NCBI GenBank assembly: GCA_015039465.1
Contig: MU130540.1
Coordinates: 262,865 to 326,864 of the forward strand
Length of the DNA: 64,000 bases
From: Phlegmacium glaucopus
Taxonomy: Eukaryota; Basidiomycota; Agaricomycetes; Agaricales; Cortinariaceae
Direction of reading: 5' to 3'
This document shows, one piece after another, positions 22,385-36,200 of the stretch. A program made the position numbers and the translations under genes. The first letter of the stretch is position 1; every line of letters starts with the position of its first letter. The notes under the pieces were generated by a model. The model was not told the origin of the DNA. It was given only the letters and a program-made list of their open reading frames with translations, and searched no databases.

Positions 22385-25300
22385 ATGGTGGCTACGACTC
22401 GATTTGTCGTTCAAGCAGGTCCAGATTGGTTCAGTAGACCACTGGCATCTATGGAATCAGAGAATCTGTACGTCCATCCCCAAAAAATCGTTAATCTTAG
22501 TAACTGAAGCCTCGGCGCTTAGTTGGAAAGATACCCTACTCATCCCCCTTATCACGGCCGTGGTATCAGGAACTTTGCTTGTTGCGCATGCCCTTTCGTA
22601 TTCCTGGAATAATTCACGATGGAATACAGCTGAAGACACTTGCTCTACTTCAGTAGCAACAAATGAGGAGTCGCGTTCGACGCGGTTTGGACACAAAATC
22701 AATCAGCAAACACGCAATCATGGAGGACTCATCATATTTGCCTTCAAAATTGCGCGGCTCATGGGATGCCTAGCTCTCTTTGCCTTGTCATTAGCGACAC
22801 TTCTTCTACATCCTGGACGCTCGACTCATCAGGGACTCATCTTAGACCGGGATAGAGTGTTTTTGGTGGATAACTTATCCCAGGTAGCCATGGCAGTTAC
22901 TTTCGTGAGTCGCATTATCATAAGTCTTCCACATGATGGCCGACGAGGTGTACAGTTGTATACTTCCTTGCTTGCTACAATTTCTCTCGTTCAAAACAGC
23001 TGGAGCCGATCTGTGACGCGTCATAATAATTTGGTTCTATTCGTCGCACTTTCCGTCTATGTTTATCGTGATATCTGGCCTCTTGCTACATATACTCAGA
23101 AGCCAGGCGATCTTTCCGAAGGCACACTACTCTGGACGAAAGTCATTGTTTTGTTCATAACCGCCGCGGTTATACCACTTCTTATCCCTCGTCAATATGT
23201 CCCAGTTGACCCGAAGGTATTTTTCCCGGCGTAACCTTCATTGACCTAGTGGCTACTGACTCTGGTCCATAGCATCCGATGGAAGTCCCAAACCCTGAGC
23301 AAACAGCATCCATTCTTTCCCTAATTATGTACAGTTTTTTGGATCCTCTCATCTTCGAAGCCTGTAGAGTACCCCATTTATCGCATGAGCGGCTGCCTGC
23401 CATTCCGGACTACGACTATGCTGAATACCTTCGCAAGACAGCTTTTCCGGTAAAGTCAAGCAATCCTATTCATTGTTGAGGCTAATCAGTCCCTTCCAGC
23501 TCTTAGATCCATTTCAAGGTGCCAAGGGACATCTGTTCTTTAGGCTAATAAGGGTATTCTGTAAGTCCATTACCCACCGCCAGCGATTCGGGTTAATCAA
23601 TTCGTTGACATCAAAGATGTGGAATATATCTGGATGAGCTTTGCGATCATCGTCCAAGTATTGGCAAGTTTCGCATCCCCATTAGCAATTAACCAAGTTC
23701 TTCAGTATGTACACATTATACCCCCCCATATCCAGGTACTGATTTCACTGATTTCAATCAGTTTTATCGAATCTGGTGGAGAAGGTGCATCCATTACTCC
23801 GTGGATTTGGGTTCTGTGTCTCTTCATCGGACCTATCGTCCTGTCAATCTCCTCTCAATGGTATCTCTTCATGAGCACGAGAGCGCATGCTTGTACCGAG
23901 AGTTTGTTGACCCAGTTGGTATTCGAACACAGTCTACGAATCCGTTTCAAGGCTGAAGGATCGACAGAAGATAGTCCTTCTGAAAGTCAGTCGGTCGAGG
24001 GAAGTACGATATTTGAAGGCAGTGACACGCAATCGGATACCACAAGTTCAACGAAAGGTGAAGAGAAGAAAGGACACAAGAGAGATAACCTCATCGGAAG
24101 GATCAACACATTGGTGACTGTCGATTTGGACAATGTCGGCGCTGCGAAAGATTTCTTGATGGTTGGTAAGTAACAGAAAGTGTTCAATGTCACTAGACTT
24201 CAACTTTTAATCGCTGACATGTTCCCAAGGCCTTCAGGTCCCGTTGGAGTTGTGCTTAGCTGTCATCTTTCTGTACGTCGTCCTGGGATGGAGGTACGAT
24301 GATTTTTTTCTGATATCGCGTGAACGGCTTCCTCATTAAGACTTGGTGATAATAGCGCATTTGTTGGCTTTGCCAGCGTCATTTTACTTCTGCCCGCTCC
24401 GGGATACGTTGCTGCTAAGATGCAAAGCGTACAGGACACGAAAATGAAAATGGCGAGTTGAAGTTTTCTAGATTTTTCCATCTCTAATTATGGAAAATAG
24501 ACTGATGCTAGGATTCAAACTGTTTCCGAAAGTAAGCACATTATGGAGGAAAATATGGCATTTTGACTAAATATTATGCATCAATAGCTCTAGGAGTCCT
24601 TCGTATGGTTAAGCTATTTGGATGGGAACACAAAATGAGCGAAACTATCAACGAGAAGCGTGAAGAGGAGTTGAAGTGGATTTGGAAAGACAAAGTCAGA
24701 TGAACCCTGCAACTGTGCTAAAATTCATTCTGATATTCAATGTTCCGCTCAGGTGATCGTTTTGTTGACCGATCTCACCAAGTAATATTTGCTTTCAACT
24801 GTATAAACTGTGACTCATCATCTCTACAGCTTCATCATCCCAACGATTACTATGCTCGTTACCTATGGAACATATACCCTGATAATGAAGGAAAGCCTAA
24901 ACGGTTCGTAATACTCCCATCATACCGGGACTTTGTAAGACTTAATTCAGAATTATAGCATCAAAGGTCTTCTCCAGCATGGCAGTTTTCGAGGTAGTAC
25001 GAACCGTACTCCATCGAACCTCTTATCTCTTCACACTCACATTGAAAGGTATGGTCTGATACGAGCACAGGCCTAGTAGCATTTGTGACTGTTTACAGGT
25101 AAAGTATCCCTGGATCGTTTTTCATCGTTCCTTGGAGATACGGAACTTCTGGACTCGTTCTCTGAAGATGTTATGAACGACGTACAACACGATATTGATG
25201 ATGATCGTATTGGTTTCAATGACGCCGTCTTTGCTTGGTCTGAAGAAGCCGGGGATGGATCTCTAACCCCGTCGTCCAGGTCATTCAGGTTGCGTGTTGA

Positions 25301-28300
25301 AGGCAAAATCACCTTCAAACGGGGATGCATCAATCTCATTGTCGGTCCAACGTAATAATCCCATTCATGAATTAGTATTTTCAAGGCTCAAAATATTCAT
25401 CTCTAGCGGGTCTGGTAAAACTTCGATTCTCATGGCGTTGCTTGGTATGTACCGCACATGACTACTTTTTTACTTTCGAACTAAAAATATAATCAATCAG
25501 GGGAAATGCATTTCATTCCTAGCACAGTGGACTCCTGGTACAATCTTCCACGCCAAGGTGGTGTTGCTTATGCAGCGCAAGAATCTTGGGTACAGAATGA
25601 AACGATCAGAGAAAACATCTTGTTTGGTTCACCTTATGATGAGGAACGTTATCAGAAAGGTATGGGTTTCATTTATTTATTGGTATCTGATTCGATGATA
25701 AATGTCCTCCAGTTATTTATCAGTGTGCTCTAACACGTGATTTAGAACTATTTGAAGCAGGAGACAGCACCGAAGTTGGCGAAAAAGGTCTTACTCTGAG
25801 GTAGGTCCAATAGCGTCCTGTTGTTTGGTATGTACTCACGCTTCAAATCTGATCTACTAGTGGAGGGCAGAAGGTAATGCTTCACTTACAAGCGGCACTG
25901 TCGCAAAGGTTGATGATATTTGACGATAGGCACGGGTTACGCTTGCTCGAGCAATCTATTCATCGGCGGAGATCATCCTTCTCGACGATGTTTTAGCTGC
26001 GTTAGATGTTCACACGTAAGTGCTCCACATCGTTTTGATGCCATTTTTTCACGCGAAACCTCCAGGTCAAGTTGGATTGTCGATGAATGTCTGCAAGGGG
26101 ACCTTGTCCGTGGCAGGACCGTTTTGCTAGTGGTGTGTTGATTTTCGGTTCTCCATCGATCATTGATCACTGCTCATTCTGTTCTTATGCTAGACCCACA
26201 ATGTCGCTCTCACAGCTCCTATCGCTGATTTCGTGGTCTCGATTGGTCTCGACGGGATTCCTCGCGATGTTGGATCCAATATATCAGCCGCACTTGAGAG
26301 CGACCCGGTCCTGGCTCGCGAGGCTGAGGCTGAACAAGAAGAAACTGAGGCAGCCAAACAAGTTATTGATACGGTCGATAAAGAAGAGCAGAAATCGGAC
26401 GGGAAGCTGATTTTGGCCGAAGAAATAGTCGAAGGTCGGATAACTTGGAAGGCCATCAAACTTTTCTTGGATGGTCTTGGCGGTGAACATCCTTTCCTAT
26501 TCATGACACTTTGGGTGGGAGTACTTCTGGCGACCCAGGCAGCCGTCAGCTTCGCGGTCTGGTTCCTAGGATATTGGGGTTCCCAGTACGACAACCATCT
26601 CCCAGCGCAAGTCCCCGTTTTATAGTCAATTCTTTCCTCCTTTTATTTGATTTGGATTAACGTGACCTCTGTCATCAGCTACCTGTCCGTGTATACCCTC
26701 ATTTTAGTCAGTTTCATGTTTACCTATGTGATGGCGACGACGTACTACAATATTGGGACGCAACGAGCATCAAGATCAATCAACGGGCAATTAATCGACT
26801 CTGTGTTGGGTTCTACACTTCGGTTAGTTAGGCATATTGCATCTCGACAAAACTTCTGACTGAGGGACGATATCCTTTTAGCTGGCTTGATGAAACTCCA
26901 GCATCGCGTATCATCACTCGATGTACTCAAGACATCGCGACTGTTGATACAGGTCTCCCCTGGAACCTCGCGGGTGTAGTTGAAGTACTTACGGCCATGG
27001 TTATTAAGCTCGCAGCTCCTGTTCTCTTCACGCCTATCTTTCTTCTCCCGGGTATCTTGATAGCAGCCCTCGGAGTATACCTCGGCAACGTCTACCTGAG
27101 AGCCCAAATGTCGGTCAAGCGAGAGAAGAGGTAATCCTGCTGTTTTTTTAATGCTCAATAAGGTCCTGATGCCTACCTATTTCTAAGTAACGCGAAATCC
27201 CCGCTCTTGTCCCACTTTGCCGCTGCCATTGCAGGTTTAGGTGTGTTTCCTTTTCTACGCGCCTTTCTACCTTTTTCTTTTCTTATTATCGTTGCAGTAT
27301 CTATCCGCGCGTATGGTGCTCAACAGTCTTTCAGGACTGAATCCATGAAAAGATTGAATCACTACGTCAAAGTTTCGAGGACATCCTTTAATCTTAACCG
27401 ATGGATTGGCATACGCATTGACGTTCTTGGTGCTACATTCACGGCAGCTCTGGCTTCATACCTCCTGGTTAACAGGTCCCTGAATGCTGCGAACATAGGC
27501 TTCTCATTGAATATGGCTCTGGAATTCTGCACTATGATTTTGTGGCTTGTTAGGATCTATAACGACTTTGAAGTCCAGGCGAACAGGTAAAGTATCACAA
27601 GTTTAAACATTGAGAAGCAACTGAATTGGTCTTGGCTTAGTCTGGAACGTATACAAGGTTATCTCGAAATTGAACATGAACCAAAGCCAACCCAAGCAGG
27701 GATTCCCCCAGCAGCATGGCCAAAAAGTGGCGAACTTCAAGTTGAACGTCTGTCTGCTAGATATTCTACGGTATGATATACATTCACAGCTGTCAAATAC
27801 TTGGAAACTGATCTCCAGTGTTCTAGACTGGTCCAAAGGTACTACATGACCTTTCTTTCCATGTTAAGTCAGGTGAAAGGATTGGAATCGGTAAGTCATC
27901 CCTTCTTGTACATGATGATGGACTGACTTTGGACTCTAACCATTTTTCAGTTGGCAGGACAGGTAGTGGGAAGGTACATGGTTCATCATCCTCCTTTCTG
28001 TGATAAAAGTGTTTATATGATGATTACACAGAGTTCCCTCACACTCTCATTGTTGCGCTGCATTTTGACTGAAGGAAATGTCTATTACGACGGAATTCCG
28101 ACCAATAAAATCAATCTGGATGCCCTGAGGTCAAGTATCACTATTATTCCGCAAATGGTACGCCGATCCTTCATTTATTTAACTAAATCTATACTTAACG
28201 AAACAAAAAAAAAACAGCCTGAGCTTCTGAGTGGTGAGTCATCAGCAGAATCTTTTAGACAGTTTACCTGATCGTCTTATTCGTAGGAACCCTTCGTCGA

Positions 28301-29030
28301 AATTTGGATCCATTTGAACAAAATGATGATGCAACTTTGAATGACGCATTGCGTGCATCTGGACTTTTCTCTCTCCAAACTGACGCAGATGAAGCACGGC
28401 TTACTCTGGATAGTGACATTGCAAGTGGTGGAAACAATCTTTCCGTAGGACAACGACAAATTATCGCTTTGGCTAGAGCTATTGTGCGCAACAGTAAACT
28501 TCTCATTTTAGATGAGGGTGAGTCATTTGTTGCCTGGCAACTCTCTTCGATTCACTCATCACCCTTTCTTTTTGTCGTAGCTACTTCCGCCATTGGTATG
28601 TCTTTGGGTTCGTAGGAAGTCCAAAATCCAAACAACTAATTCTGTTTTGTAGATCATAAGACTGATTCCGTCATTCAATCAACACTGAGGAATGAACTTG
28701 GTGCTGATGTCACTATTTTGACTGTTGCTCATCGACTCCAGACGATCATGGATGCCGACAAGATTGTAAGTGACTTGTATGTGGTGAATAACTTTCTTGC
28801 TCAATGCTTTCATGTAGATGGTGCTCGATAGCGGTAAAATTGTACGTGTCGACCTCCCATATTTATTCGAATACTGATATACTAACCAATTACTATTCTA
28901 GATTGAATTTGATTCTCCTCAGGAGCTGCTCCAGAAGAAGGGTGGAGCGTTTAAAACTATGGTGGACGGTAGTGGTGATAAAAAGGCGCTCTACGCTATG
29001 GCGGACAGGAAGAGCGATAGATCTATATAG
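22385..29030 (+). CDS. ABC transporter subfamily C (MRP-type), array copy B
   Basis: This is a complete ABCC exporter of about 1,400 aa with about 34 introns. The ATG at 22385 is in phase through the first intron (22468-22522) and conserved in C and D. An N-terminal block of about five hydrophobic segments (22,523-23,210) looks like TMD0. TMD1 follows (23,500-25,000; includes the family-typical ESGGEGA...PWIWV), then NBD1 (Walker A near 25,350-25,440, LSGGQK across a 13-nt exon at 25861-25873, ILLDD). A Glu/Lys-rich linker lies at 26,300-26,450, TMD2 at 26,500-27,585 ([16 protein letters not shown]) and NBD2 at 27,830-29,030 (GRTGSGKSS, LSVGQRQ, LLILDE, AHRLQTI). Intron 8 uses a GC donor (gcgagt, near 24,453). 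Layout is closest to fungal bile-acid/YBT1-like ABCC proteins; substrate and membrane are not readable from sequence. The stop is at 29028-29030 after [10 protein letters not shown]. Confidence 0.93.
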
Positions 29031-29109
29031 AGCCATTTATTCTGTTTTTGCTCGGGACATTCTTTCTTTTGTATTGATATTTATTTCTTGCAATGCTATC
29101 CAATGATCT

Positions 29110-29640
29110 AGAGGTTAAAGTTACAAATAAATTTATACACATCTGAAGAAATGATCTACTAGTTCATCCTGTACCTTGACCTTTAGTGCTATCAAACCTC
29201 CAAACCTGCGGTTCTACAATCGAGGTTCATTCGTCCTCACATCATCATCCCCAGAAACTTGAAGTTGGTCTCGCGAACAAGCCAGCAAACGTCCGCCGAA
29301 TTTAGTCCAAGAATTCTCTTCCAGCCTGCAGTCGACACCCAACTTGGTTCCCAAGTAGCAGAATATCGTTGGTGGGCTTCATTAGTGCAACTTGGCGCTT
29401 GAACGTCAACCAACTCGCTCAGTTTAAAACATGAACATTCCCATAGACTCAGGCTCCAACACCCCGACAGCAAACGCATCACTTGCCCATTACTCAATTT
29501 TGGAGCGGCTCGTAACTGAGTTGCCCCACGTTCCGTCACTTGTCTGCCTATCCTAAACATGGATATAGTTAGCCATTCCACGGATGTCCACAAGATCATG
29601 TTTATCCGCAGCTTGCATAGCGGAAGGAACTGAAGAGTAG
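29110..29640 (-). pseudogene. Truncated BTB gene tail, spacer B-C
   Basis: This matches the last ~500 bases of the intact BTB gene (44,829-45,340), with recognisable peptides such as TERGATQLRA, NGQVMRLLSG and AAGWKRILGLNSAD-like text. It has no BTB domain or start, ends abruptly near 29,640, and has indels that break the frame (for instance where the intact gene reads DVLGLLACLRDQL). Confidence 0.85.
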
Positions 29641-30287
29641 GAGGAACACGGCGAAATTTTTCGTAAGTCGTCTACAGGTGTGTATACGCACAGAGCTCTT
29701 TCAACAATTAACTCAACTGAGGGGATGACCGATCTAAGCCCTCTACTTAGACCACGTCACTTCGTTACATACTGACCTGTTTTAGTTAGGGGACGAGATG
29801 TGGTAACTGATGCGTTTTGAGAAGGTGCACCTCATTCTGAGCCACCGCTTACCCCTGAGCTTAGCTAACATTACGGAGTCGTTTATGGCTTAATTCCGAA
29901 CTATGCAGGTGATTTTTTTTTTTTCTTTTCCCAATGAATTTTACAAATCCTACAAACGGTAGTAAACTTGGAAAAATGAATCCTCTTTCTTGTCGACTTC
30001 TGCGACTGTACAGGCAATCAATTTACGACCTCACGGAGGGCAAAAAACCAGAAATTGTTCCTGCCTTCGAATGGTTGACGTTGACTTGACGTCGTGAATT
30101 TTCCTACTTTGCGTAACTCCCTTGATTCAGTGAATTCAATTCATTTAACCAAGTGACTAACTATGAGGAGTTACGCGACGTAGGAAAGTTCACACCATTT
30201 TGGACATTTTGGAAAACAAGTGGAAGGCTAGCAGCTATATCATGGAATATATATTCCGGTGTGGAGTACTTCAACGACATCCCAGCC
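29641..30287 (+). promoter_or_regulatory. Spacer and promoter of ABC copy C
   Basis: Conserved blocks shared with the C-D spacer include gaccgatctaagccctctac, gtcgtttatggcttaattc and tcgacttctgcgactgtac. The fold-back at 30100-30187 lies about 100 bases before the ATG, and tatatattcc (a possible TATA region) lies about 40 bases before it. Confidence 0.45.
30100..30187. repeat. Fold-back inverted repeat in the promoter of copy C
   Basis: The arm tttcctactttgcgtaactc pairs with gagttacgcgacgtaggaaa across a short AT-rich centre. The near-perfect ~20 bp arms could form a hairpin and suggest a small MITE or a palindromic regulatory site. Confidence 0.75.
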
Positions 30288-33200
30288 ATGGTGGCTATGA
30301 CTCGATTTGTCGTTCAACCAGGTCAAGAATTTCAAGATTGGCTCAGTAGACCACTGGCATTTATGGAATCAGAGACTCTGTATGTTTATTCTCAAGAAAC
30401 TCATCAATCACGAGTAACTGAAGCCTCTGTTTAGTTGGAAAAATACCCTACTCATCCCCCTTATCACGGCTGTGGTATCGGGAACTTTACTTGTTGTGCA
30501 TGCCCTTTCGTATTCCTGGAATAATTCACGAAGGAACACAGCTGAAGACACATGCTCTACCTCAGTGGCAGCAAATAAAGCGTCGCGATCGAAGCGGTTA
30601 AAATTTGAAAACAAAGTCATTCGGCACACACGCAATCATGGAGGACTCATTATCTTTGCCTTCAAAACCGCGCGACTCATGGGATGCCTAGCTCTCTTTG
30701 CCTTATCATTAGCGACGCTTCTTTTACAACATGGATACACGACTCATCAGGGACTCATCTTAGACTGGGATAGAACCTTTTTAATGGATAACTTACCTCA
30801 GGTAGCCATGGCTGTTACTTTTGTGAGTCGCATCATCATAAGTCTTCCATATGACGGCCGACGAGGTGAACAGTGGTATACTTCCTTCCTTGCTACAATT
30901 TCTCTCCTTCAAAACAGCTGGAGTCGATCTGTGACGCGTCATAATAATTTCGTTCTATTCGTCGCACTTTCCGTCTATGTCTATCGTGACATCTGGCCTC
31001 TTGCTACATATACTCAGAAGCCAGTCGATCTTTCCGAAGGCACACTACTCTGGACAAAAGTCGTTGTTTTGTTCATAACCGCCGCAGTTATACCACTTCT
31101 TGTCCCTCGTCAATATGTCCCAGTTGACCCGAAGGTATTATTCGCAGCACAATCATCATTGACCCAGGGGTTACTAAGGCTGGTCCATAGCATCCAATGG
31201 AAGTCCCAAACCCTGAGCAAACAGCATCCATTCTTTCCCTAATTATGTACAGTTTTTTGGACCCTCTCATCTTCGAAGCCCGTAGAGTACCCCATTTATC
31301 GCATGAGCGGCTGCCTGCCATTCCGGATTACGACTACGCAGAATACCTTCGCAAGACAGCTTTTCCGGTAAAGCCAAGCAACCCTATTCATTGTTAAGGA
31401 GGCTAACAAGTCCCTTCCAGCTCTTAGATCCGTTTCAAGGTGCCAAGGGACATCTATTTTTTAGGCTGATAAGGGTATTTTGTAAGTCCATTACCCACCG
31501 CCAGCGATTCAGGTTAATCAATTCGTTGACATCAAAGATGTGGAATATATCTGGATGAGCTTTGCGATCATCGTCCAAGTATTGGCAAGTTTCGCATCTC
31601 CCTTAGCAATTAAAAAAGTTCTTTCGTATGCACATATTATACTCCTTCGTTTCCGGGTACTGATTTCACTCATTTTAATTAGTTTTATCGAATCTGATGG
31701 AGAAGGTGCATCCATTACTCCGTGGTTTTGGGTTCTTTGTCTCTTCATCGGACCTATCATCTTGTCAATCTCCTCCCAATGGTATCTCTTCATGAGCACG
31801 AGAGCGCAAGCCTGTACCGAGAGCTTGTTGACCCAGTTGGTATTCGAACACAGTCTACGAATCCGTTTCAAGGCTGAAGGATCGACAGAAGATAGTCCTT
31901 CTGAAAGTCAGTCGGTTGAGGGAAGTACGATATTTGAAAGCAGTGACATGCAGTCGGATATCACAAGTTGTGAAGAGAAGAAAGGGAACAAAAAGGATAA
32001 CCTCATCGGAAGGATCAATACGCTCGTGACAGTCGATTTGGACAATGTTGGCGCTGCGAAAGATTTCCTGATGGTTGGTAAGTAACAGAAAGTGTTCAAT
32101 GTTACTAGACTTGAACTTTTGATCGCTGACACGTTCCTAAGGCCTGCAAGTCCCGTTGGAGTTGTGCTTAGCTGTCGTCTTTCTGTACGTCGTTCTGGGA
32201 TGGAGGTACGATTATTGTTCTTCTGATATCGCGTGAACGGCTTCCTGATTAAGATTTGGGATAATAGCGCATTTGTTGGCTTTGCGAGCATCATCTTGCT
32301 TCTGCCCGTTCCGGGATACTTTGCTGCTAGGATGCAAGCTGTACAGAACAAGAAAATGACAATGGAAAGGTTGAATTTACCCCTCGCGAGCTTTCTCTGA
32401 TTATGGGAAATAGATTGATGCCAGGGTTCAAACCGTTTCCGAAAGTAAGCCCATTATGAAGAAAAATACTGCATTTTAACTAAGTATTATGCATGGATAG
32501 CTCTAGGAGTCCTTCGTATGGTTAAGCTATTTGGATGGGAACACAAGATGAGCGAAACTATCAAGGAGAAGCGTGAAGAGGAGTTGGAGTGGATTTGGAA
32601 AGACAAAGTCAGATGAATCCTGCAACTGTGTTAAATCATTCTGATATTCAGTGTTCCGCTCAGGTGATCGTTTTATTGACCGATCTCACCAAGTGATATT
32701 TGCCTTCGACTACATAAACTGTGACTCATCATCTCTACAGTTTCATCATCCCAACGATTACTATGCTCGTTACCTACGGAACGTATACCCTGATAATGAA
32801 GGAAAGCCTAAACGGTTCGTTGTACTCCCGTCATACAAGGCTTTGTAGACTTAATTTCGGACTATAGCATCCAAGGTTTTTTCCAGCATGGCTGTTTTCG
32901 ACGTAGTACGAACCGTACTCCATCGAACCTCTTCCCTCTTCACACTCACATTGAAAGGTGTGGTCTGATACGAGGGCAGGCCTAGTACATGTAACATTTA
33001 TAACTGTTTACAGGCAAAGTATCCCTGGATCGTTTTTCATCGTTCCTGCGAGATACGGAACTTCTGGACTCGTTCTCTCAAGATGTTGTGATGAACGATG
33101 CACAACTCGATGTTGATGATGATCGTATTGGTTTCAATGACGCTGTCTTTGCTTGGTCTAAAGATGCCGGGGATGGATCTCTAACCCCGTCGTCCAGGTC

Positions 33201-36200
33201 ATTCAGGCTGCATGTTGAAGGCAGCATTACTTTCAAGCGGGGATGCATCAATCTCATTATCGGTCCAACGTAATACCTCCGTTCCTCAATTATGATTTCC
33301 ACCACTCAAGACATTCACTTTGTCTAGCGGGTCTGGTAAAACTTCGATTCTCATGGCGCTACTTGGTATGCACGGCACAGTACTAAGTTTTACTTTCAAC
33401 CTAAAAATGTAATCAATCAGGGGAAATGCATTTCATTCCTAGCGCAGTGGACTCCTGGTACAATCTTCCACGCCAAGGTGGCGTTGCTTACGCAGCACAA
33501 GAATCTTGGCTACAGAATGAAACGATCAGAGAAAACATCTTGTTTGGTTCACCTTATGACGAGGAGCGTTATCAGAAAGGTATGAGTTTTCTGTATTTCT
33601 TGGTATCATGATATGATTCGATGATGGGCCTCCTCCAGTTATTTATCAGTGTGCTCTAAAACGTGATCTAGAACTATTTGAAGCAGGAGACGGCACCGAA
33701 GTTGGCGAAAAAGGTCTTACTCTGAGGTAGGCCTAGCGTCGCGTTTGTTTGGTATATACTCACGCTTCAAATCCAACCTTCCAGTGGAGGGCAGAAGGTA
33801 ATGCTTCACTTACAGACGATACTGTTATAAAGGCTGATGGTATTTGACGATAGGCACGGGTTGCGCTTGCTCGAGCAATCTACTCATCGGCAGAGATCAT
33901 CCTTCTCGACGATGTTTTAGCTGCGTTAGATATTCACACGTAAGTGCTCCACATCGTTTAAATACCTTTTTTCACGCGAAACCTCCAGGTCAAAGTGGAT
34001 TGTCGATGAGTGTTTGCAAGGGGACCTTATCTGTGGAAGAACCGTTTTGCTGGTGGTGTGTTGATTCTCAGAAAATTCTCCATTGATCATTGCTCATTCC
34101 GTTCTTGTGCTAGACCCACAACGTCGCTCTTACAGCTCCTATTGCTGATTTCGTGGTATCGATTGGTCTTGACGGAATTCTTCGCGATATGGGATCCGAC
34201 TTATCAGCCGCACTCGAGAGTGACCCAGTCCTGGCTCGCGAGGCTGAAGCTGAACAAGACGAAACTCAGGTAGCGAAACAAATTATGGATACGGTCAATA
34301 AAGAACAGATGTCGGATGGGAAGCTGATTCTGGCCGAAGAAATACCGGAAGGTCGGATAACCTGGAAGGCCATTAAACTTTTCTTGGATGGTCTTGGTGG
34401 TGAACATCCCTTCCTATTCATGACACTTTGGGTGGGAGGACTTCTGGTGAACCACGCAGCCATCAGCTTTGGGGTGTGGTTTCTAGGATATTGGGGTTCC
34501 CAATACGACAACCATCTCCCAGCGCAAGTTCCCGTTTTATAGTCAGTGCTCTCTTGCTTCTTTTATTTAATTGTATTAACGTGTATCCCCCTGTCATCAG
34601 CTACTTGTCTATCTATACCCTCATTTTAGTCGGTTTCATCTTTGCCTTTGTGTTGACGACGACGTACTACTATGTTGGGACGCAACGCGCATCAAGATCC
34701 ATCAACGGGAAATTAATCGACTCTGTGTTGGGTTCTACACTTCGGTTAGTCAGGCTTATTGCATCTTTATAAAATATCTGACTGAGAGACCATCTCCTTC
34801 CAGCTGGCTTGATGAAACTCCAACATCGCGTATCATCACTCGATGTACTCAAGACATCGCGACTATTGATGCAGGTCTCTGCTGGAACCTCGATGGTGTA
34901 GTTGAAGAACTTACAGCCGTGGTGGTTAACCTCGGAGCTCCTGTTCTCTTCACGCCCATTTTTCTTCTCCCAGGTATCTTGATAGCAGCCTTCGGAGTAT
35001 ACATCGCCAACATATACCTGAAAGCCCAAATGTCAGTCAAGCGAGAAAAGAGGTAAGCCTGCTGTTTTTAAATACTCGATAAGGTCCTAACGCCTACCTA
35101 TTTCTAAGTAACGCGAAATCCCCACTTTTATCCCACTTTGGCGCCGCGATTGCAGGTCTAGGTGTGTTTTCCTTTCCACACGCTTTTCTGCCCTTTTCTT
35201 CTCTTATTATCGTTGCAGTGTCTATCCGCGCGTATGGTGCTCAACAGTCTTTCAGGACTGAATCGATGAAAAGATTGAATCACTACGTCAAAGTTTCGAG
35301 GACATCCTTTAATCTTAGCCGATGGATTGGCATACGCATTGACGTTCTTGGTGCTACATTCACGACAGCTCTGGCTTCATATCTCCTGGTTACCAGGTCC
35401 CTGAATGCTGCGAATATAGGCTTCTCTTTGAATATGGCTCTGGAGTTCTGCACTACGATATTGTGGCTTGTTAGACTCTATAATGACTTTGAGGTCCAGG
35501 CGAACAGGTAAAAAGTATCACAAAAGTTTAAATATGGAGAAGATGACTGAATTGGTCATGGTCTAGTCTGGAACGTATACAAGGTTATCTCGACATTGAA
35601 CATGAACCAAAGCCAACCCAAGCAGGGATTCCCCCAGCAGCATGGCCTACAAGTGGCGAACTTCGAGTTGAACGTCTTTCTGCTAGGTATTCTACGGTAT
35701 AATATATATTCACGGCTCTCAAATACTTGGAAGCTGATCTCTAGTGTTTTAGACTGGTCCAAAGGTACTACATGACCTTTCTTTCCATGTTAAGTCAGGT
35801 GAAAGGATTGGAATAGGTAAGTCAGCCACTTGTGTATATGATGATGAACCGAGTTTGGACTGTATTGTTTTTCAGTTGGCAGGACAGGTAGTGGGAAGGT
35901 ACATGGTTCATCATTCTATCTTCTGTAATAAAAGTGTTTATATGATGATTACACAGAGTTCACTCACACTTTCATTGTTGCGCTGCATTTTGACGGAAGG
36001 AGATGTGTATTACGACGGAATTCCGACCAACAAAATCAATCTGGATGCCCTGAGGTCAAGTATCACTATTATTCCACAAATGGTGCGTCGAGCTTCATTT
36101 AATCAACTAAATCTGTACTTAGCCAAACAAAAAATAACAGCCTGAGCTTCTGAGTGGTGAGTCATCAGCAGAATCTTTTAGAAAATATTCCTGAGCGTCT

